A DNA stretch of 64,000 nt from Porphyromonadaceae bacterium UBA2751 (GTDB taxonomy: Bacteria; Bacteroidota; Bacteroidia; Bacteroidales; Muribaculaceae). The notes beneath the pieces are model-generated. The model did not search any database, was not told where the DNA came from, and was given only the letters and a program-made list of their open reading frames with translations. The stretch covers positions 7,659 to 71,658 of the forward strand of contig DEJJ01000011.1 in NCBI GenBank assembly GCA_002353285.1, read 5' to 3'. This document shows positions 61,507 through 64,000 of this stretch, piece after piece. A program made the translations under genes and the position numbers. Within the stretch, counting starts at the first letter, position 1, and every line of letters begins with the position of its first letter.

Positions 61507-63306
61507 TCACTTGGGTTTATCAAAGTCGCCACTATCCTGAGTTTGGATAGTGTAAATTTCGCGGTATATGTCGTTGGTCTTGAGCAGGTTCTCATGAGTG
61601 TCGAAACCCGTCACGCGGCCACTCTCCATCACGATGATGCGATTAGCGTGCATCACGCTGTGCACGCGCTGCGCCACTATTATCTTGGTCACTTGGGGCA
61701 TATAGTCGCGCAGTGCCTTGCCAATGCGGGCATCGGTAGCGGTGTCGCAGGCGCTCGTCGAGTCGTCAAGCACCAGCACCTTGGGGCTCTTGAGCAGTGC
61801 TCGGGCTATGCACAGGCGCTGCCGCTGACCTCCCGACACGTTGGTGCCGCCCTGCTCTATCACCGAGTCGTAGCCATTGGGCATCTCGCTGATAAACTCG
61901 TGGGCACACGCCAGCTCGCAGGCATGCTGGCACTCCTCGAGGGTGGCATCGCTCTTGCCCCATCGCAGGTTTTCGAGCACAGTGCCGCTGAAGAGCACAT
62001 TCTGCTGCAGCACCATCGACACATTGTTGCGCAGGGTCTCCAGGTCGTAGTCGCGCACGTCAACTCCGCCCACCTTGATTGAGCCTTGCGTCACGTCATA
62101 CATGCGGCTGATGAGCATTGCCAGCGTCGACTTGCCACATCCCGTGCCGCCAATTATGCCTATCGTCTCACCACTGTCGATGTGCAGCGTCACGTCGTTG
62201 ACGGCATAGTCACAGTCGGTGATTCCGGCGGCACTCTGCCCTGCCAGCAGTGAGGCCACAGTGGGCAGCGAGCCCGATTTATTATAGGTGAACTTCACGC
62301 CCTCAAAGTCGATGCTGCCGTCACGCACCTCGGTCACCGCATTGTCGGGATTGACAATAGACGCACGCTCGTTGATTACCTCGGCCACGCGCTTGCCACT
62401 GGCAGCACTCATGGTGAGCTGCACAAATATCATCGAGAGCATCATCAGCGCGCCCAAGATGGTCATCACATAGGTGAAGAGCGACGTGAGCTGGCCAGTG
62501 GTGAGATCGCCACCCACAATGTGCTTGGCACCAAACCACGACAGGGCGATGATGCAGCCATACACCACTATCATCATCACCGGGTGGTTGAGGGCCATCA
62601 AGCTCTCGGTCTTGACAAAGAGGCCGTAGAGGGCACGAGCCGCCTTGCTGAACTTCTTATTCTCAAAGTCCTCGCGCACAAAGGCTTTCACCACCCTGAT
62701 GGCACTCACGTTCTCCTGCACCACACTGTTGAGGTCGTCATATTTCTTGAACACCTGCGTGAAAAGCTTCACCGTGCGGCTTATGATCAGGTAGAGTGCT
62801 GTGCCCAGCAGCGCCAGTGCCACAACGAAGATGAGGCTCATCTGGGTGTTGATGAACACGCACATGAAGATGCTGAATATCAGGTTCAACGGAGCTCGAA
62901 CCGACACCCTGAGCAGCATCTGGAAGGCATTCTGCAGGTTGTTGACATCGGTGGTCATGCGGGTCACCAGGCCCGACGAGCTGAACTTGTCAATGTTGGA
63001 GAACGAGAAGGTCTGGATATTGCGGAACATGGCGGCTCGCAAGTTGCGCGCAAAGCCGCTCGACGCCAGCGCCGAGAACCGACCGGCTAGCACGCCGAAA
63101 ATCATACTCATTGCGGCAAGTGCAAGCATGATAGCGCCATACTTGTACACATTAGCGAGATTACTCTTGGCAATACCCTCGTCGATTATCCACGACGTGA
63201 CATAGGGGATGAGCACACCCATCACCACCTCCAGCGCAATAAACACCGGGGTCAATATCGAGGCAGTCTTGAAACTGCCCACCTGTTTCAATAGTGTCTT
63301 AAACAA
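61507..63306 (-). CDS. ABC exporter half-transporter, degenerate-site type
   Basis: A 599-residue inner-membrane protein with six helices (about 10-300) and a nucleotide-binding domain (about 330-599). Walker A is GGTGCGKST near 390, the signature is NVSGGQRQRLC. The Walker B reads VLVLDDSTSACD, so Asp stands where the catalytic Glu is usual. An insert of about 25 residues lies between the A-loop tyrosine (FTYN) and Walker A. Asp at this place marks the degenerate half of heterodimeric exporters (TM287/288-like). No second half is adjacent: the neighbours are the S9 peptidase gene and the CRISPR region. The substrate is unknown. Confidence 0.88.
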   Translation of the reverse strand: MFKTLLKQVGSFKTASILTPVFIALEVVMGVLIPYVTSWIIDEGIAKSNLANVYKYGAIMLALAAMSMIFGVLAGRFSALASSGFARNLRAAMFRNIQTFSFSNIDKFSSSGLVTRMTTDVNNLQNAFQMLLRVSVRAPLNLIFSIFMCVFINTQMSLIFVVALALLGTALYLIISRTVKLFTQVFKKYDDLNSVVQENVSAIRVVKAFVREDFENKKFSKAARALYGLFVKTESLMALNHPVMMIVVYGCIIALSWFGAKHIVGGDLTTGQLTSLFTYVMTILGALMMLSMIFVQLTMSAASGKRVAEVINERASIVNPDNAVTEVRDGSIDFEGVKFTYNKSGSLPTVASLLAGQSAAGITDCDYAVNDVTLHIDSGETIGIIGGTGCGKSTLAMLISRMYDVTQGSIKVGGVDVRDYDLETLRNNVSMVLQQNVLFSGTVLENLRWGKSDATLEECQHACELACAHEFISEMPNGYDSVIEQGGTNVSGGQRQRLCIARALLKSPKVLVLDDSTSACDTATDARIGKALRDYMPQVTKIIVAQRVHSVMHANRIIVMESGRVTGFDTHENLLKTNDIYREIYTIQTQDSGDFDKPK

Positions 63307-63748
63307 TTTTCTCGATATTTATTTTTCCATCGCAAATTTAATTATATTTTCCGAATTATAAACCACATTACTCCAAGAAATCGAATGAAAAGGGCTGGGA
63401 CAATTTTGCGATTCTCATGAATAGCTAACGCAAATGACACAAATGCCACTAATGGTTCATGTGACTATATTGACTCAACTGACTCAAGCGACTCAAGCGA
63501 CTCAACTGACTCAACTGACTCAACTGACTCAAGCGACTCAAGCGACTCAAGTGACTCAAGCGACTCAAGTGACTCAAGCGACTCACTCTCTCCTCTCACT
63601 CTCTCCTCTCACTCTCGCATGGTTCTCTCTCCTCTCGCTCTCACATGATGCAAAGCTAACACATTATTATATTAAAAACAATATCAAAAAATCAGGCCGC
63701 ACAGCTGGGTTTGTTATTTTAGAAATGCCAACAAAAAAACTAATTAAA
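63307..63748. other. 442-bp intergenic stretch before the CRISPR array
   Basis: Holds a minus-strand TAAATTTG box for the ABC gene (63343-63350), the 14-unit 9-bp array, a pyrimidine-rich block of CTCTCTCCTCTCACTC-type repeats (about 63586-63648) and about 100 bp of AT-rich DNA directly before the first CRISPR repeat. No cas gene. Confidence 0.7.
63462..63587. repeat. 9-bp tandem array, 14 units (TGACT/CGACT)
   Basis: Units start at exact 9-bp steps from 63462 to 63579; each contains GACTCA, alternating T or C before it. The same motif with the same period forms the array at 38356-38445. It ends 161 bp before the CRISPR array. Confidence 0.9.
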
Positions 63749-64000
63749 GTTGTGAATTGCTTTCAAATTTGTATCTTTGTATCGAGTAATACAACCGGCC
63801 AGCGAACTTCTTGAACTCACGCTGCGTTGTGAATTGCTTTCAAATTTGTATCTTTGTATCAAGTAATACAACTAGCCCTCATGCCACTCACCAACAGTGC
63901 GCGTTGTGAATTGCTTTCAAATTTGTATCTTTGTATCAAGTAATACAACATGATGACCGATGAGTACACCGCTTTCTCTGTTGTGAATTGCTTTCAAATT
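63749..64000 (+). CRISPR. CRISPR array of type II-C appearance, cut by the window edge
   Basis: Three full 47-nt repeats (63749-63795, 63826-63872, 63903-63949) and the first 21 nt of a fourth (63980-64000), separated by three spacers of exactly 30 nt (63796-63825, 63873-63902, 63950-63979). The repeat begins GTTGTGAATTGCTTTC and ends AAGTAATACAAC. The first copy differs from the others by one base (G at repeat position 36). Length, spacer size and sequence match Bacteroidetes type II-C arrays, in which the 5' part of the repeat pairs with tracrRNA. Cas genes and tracrRNA are not in the window; they must lie to the right. Every repeat also holds a promoter-like TTG-N19-TATCTTTG. Confidence 0.97.

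Noticed and set aside
63434..63814. 126-codon frame with Thr-Gln repeats running into the CRISPR array
   Set aside because: Produced by the 9-bp array and it continues into a CRISPR repeat and spacer.

Overview
The window is from a member of the Bacteroidales, most likely a gut Muribaculaceae- or Prevotellaceae-type genome. The evidence is a PorV (type IX secretion) gene, SusD-less lipoproteins, many Bacteroidetes-type families (TamA-like lipoprotein, HU-LysM, ECF sigma with a fused anti-sigma/beta-barrel), and promoters of the Bacteroidetes primary sigma factor. I could place both promoter boxes (TTTG or TTG, a 19-20 nt gap, then TAnnTTTG) upstream of at least ten genes. No ribosomal RNA, transposase, integrase or phage genes were seen; most of the window reads as chromosomal core and near-core genes.

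Left part (1-11.5 kb, all minus strand): dxr, rseP and a truncated RlmI-type rRNA methyltransferase form one unit. Next come a secreted SUMF1-domain protein with dockerin-like repeats and a run holding an AspT/YidE-type transporter, an SMR efflux protein, a NimA-like flavoprotein, a MarC-family protein, an FAD dehydrogenase and the pseudouridine-degrading pair psuK-psuG. Positions 11.6-18.6 kb hold a lipoprotein gene divergent from an ECF sigma / anti-sigma-barrel pair, then argS, a Bax-inhibitor-1 family gene, porV and ispF. With dxr, ispF is a second enzyme of the MEP isoprenoid pathway.

Middle (19.4-38 kb): glpA-glpB without glpC, ugd, a secreted GH13 alpha-amylase, rluD with a PASTA membrane protein, a large M6-type secreted protease with a C-terminal dockerin, glnS, an HU pair whose second member is anchored in the membrane and carries LysM, thiL, punA, lpxK and sppA.

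Right part (38.5-64 kb): fmt, a CLC channel, a sugar-phosphate transferase and tsaC; an FMN-binding protein; a large repeat-built surface protein with a type IX sorting-like tail; a BASS-family symporter and porin; several lipoproteins; tRNA-Arg and tRNA-Val; queA; a Nudix hydrolase; a HAD phosphatase coupled to a tiny acidic protein; a TamA-like lipoprotein; a probable small RNA; a DPP-IV-like peptidase; and an ABC exporter half.

The window ends inside a CRISPR array of type II-C appearance (47-nt repeats, 30-nt spacers). Its repeat itself carries a well-spaced Bacteroidetes promoter, which I consider the most interesting observation. Other items of note are phased short tandem arrays (7-bp units in front of rlmI and psuG, 9-bp units at 38.4, 39.6 and 63.5 kb), an unannotated small RNA with its own promoter and terminator at 59.05-59.2 kb, and two small genes of 48 and 35 codons.
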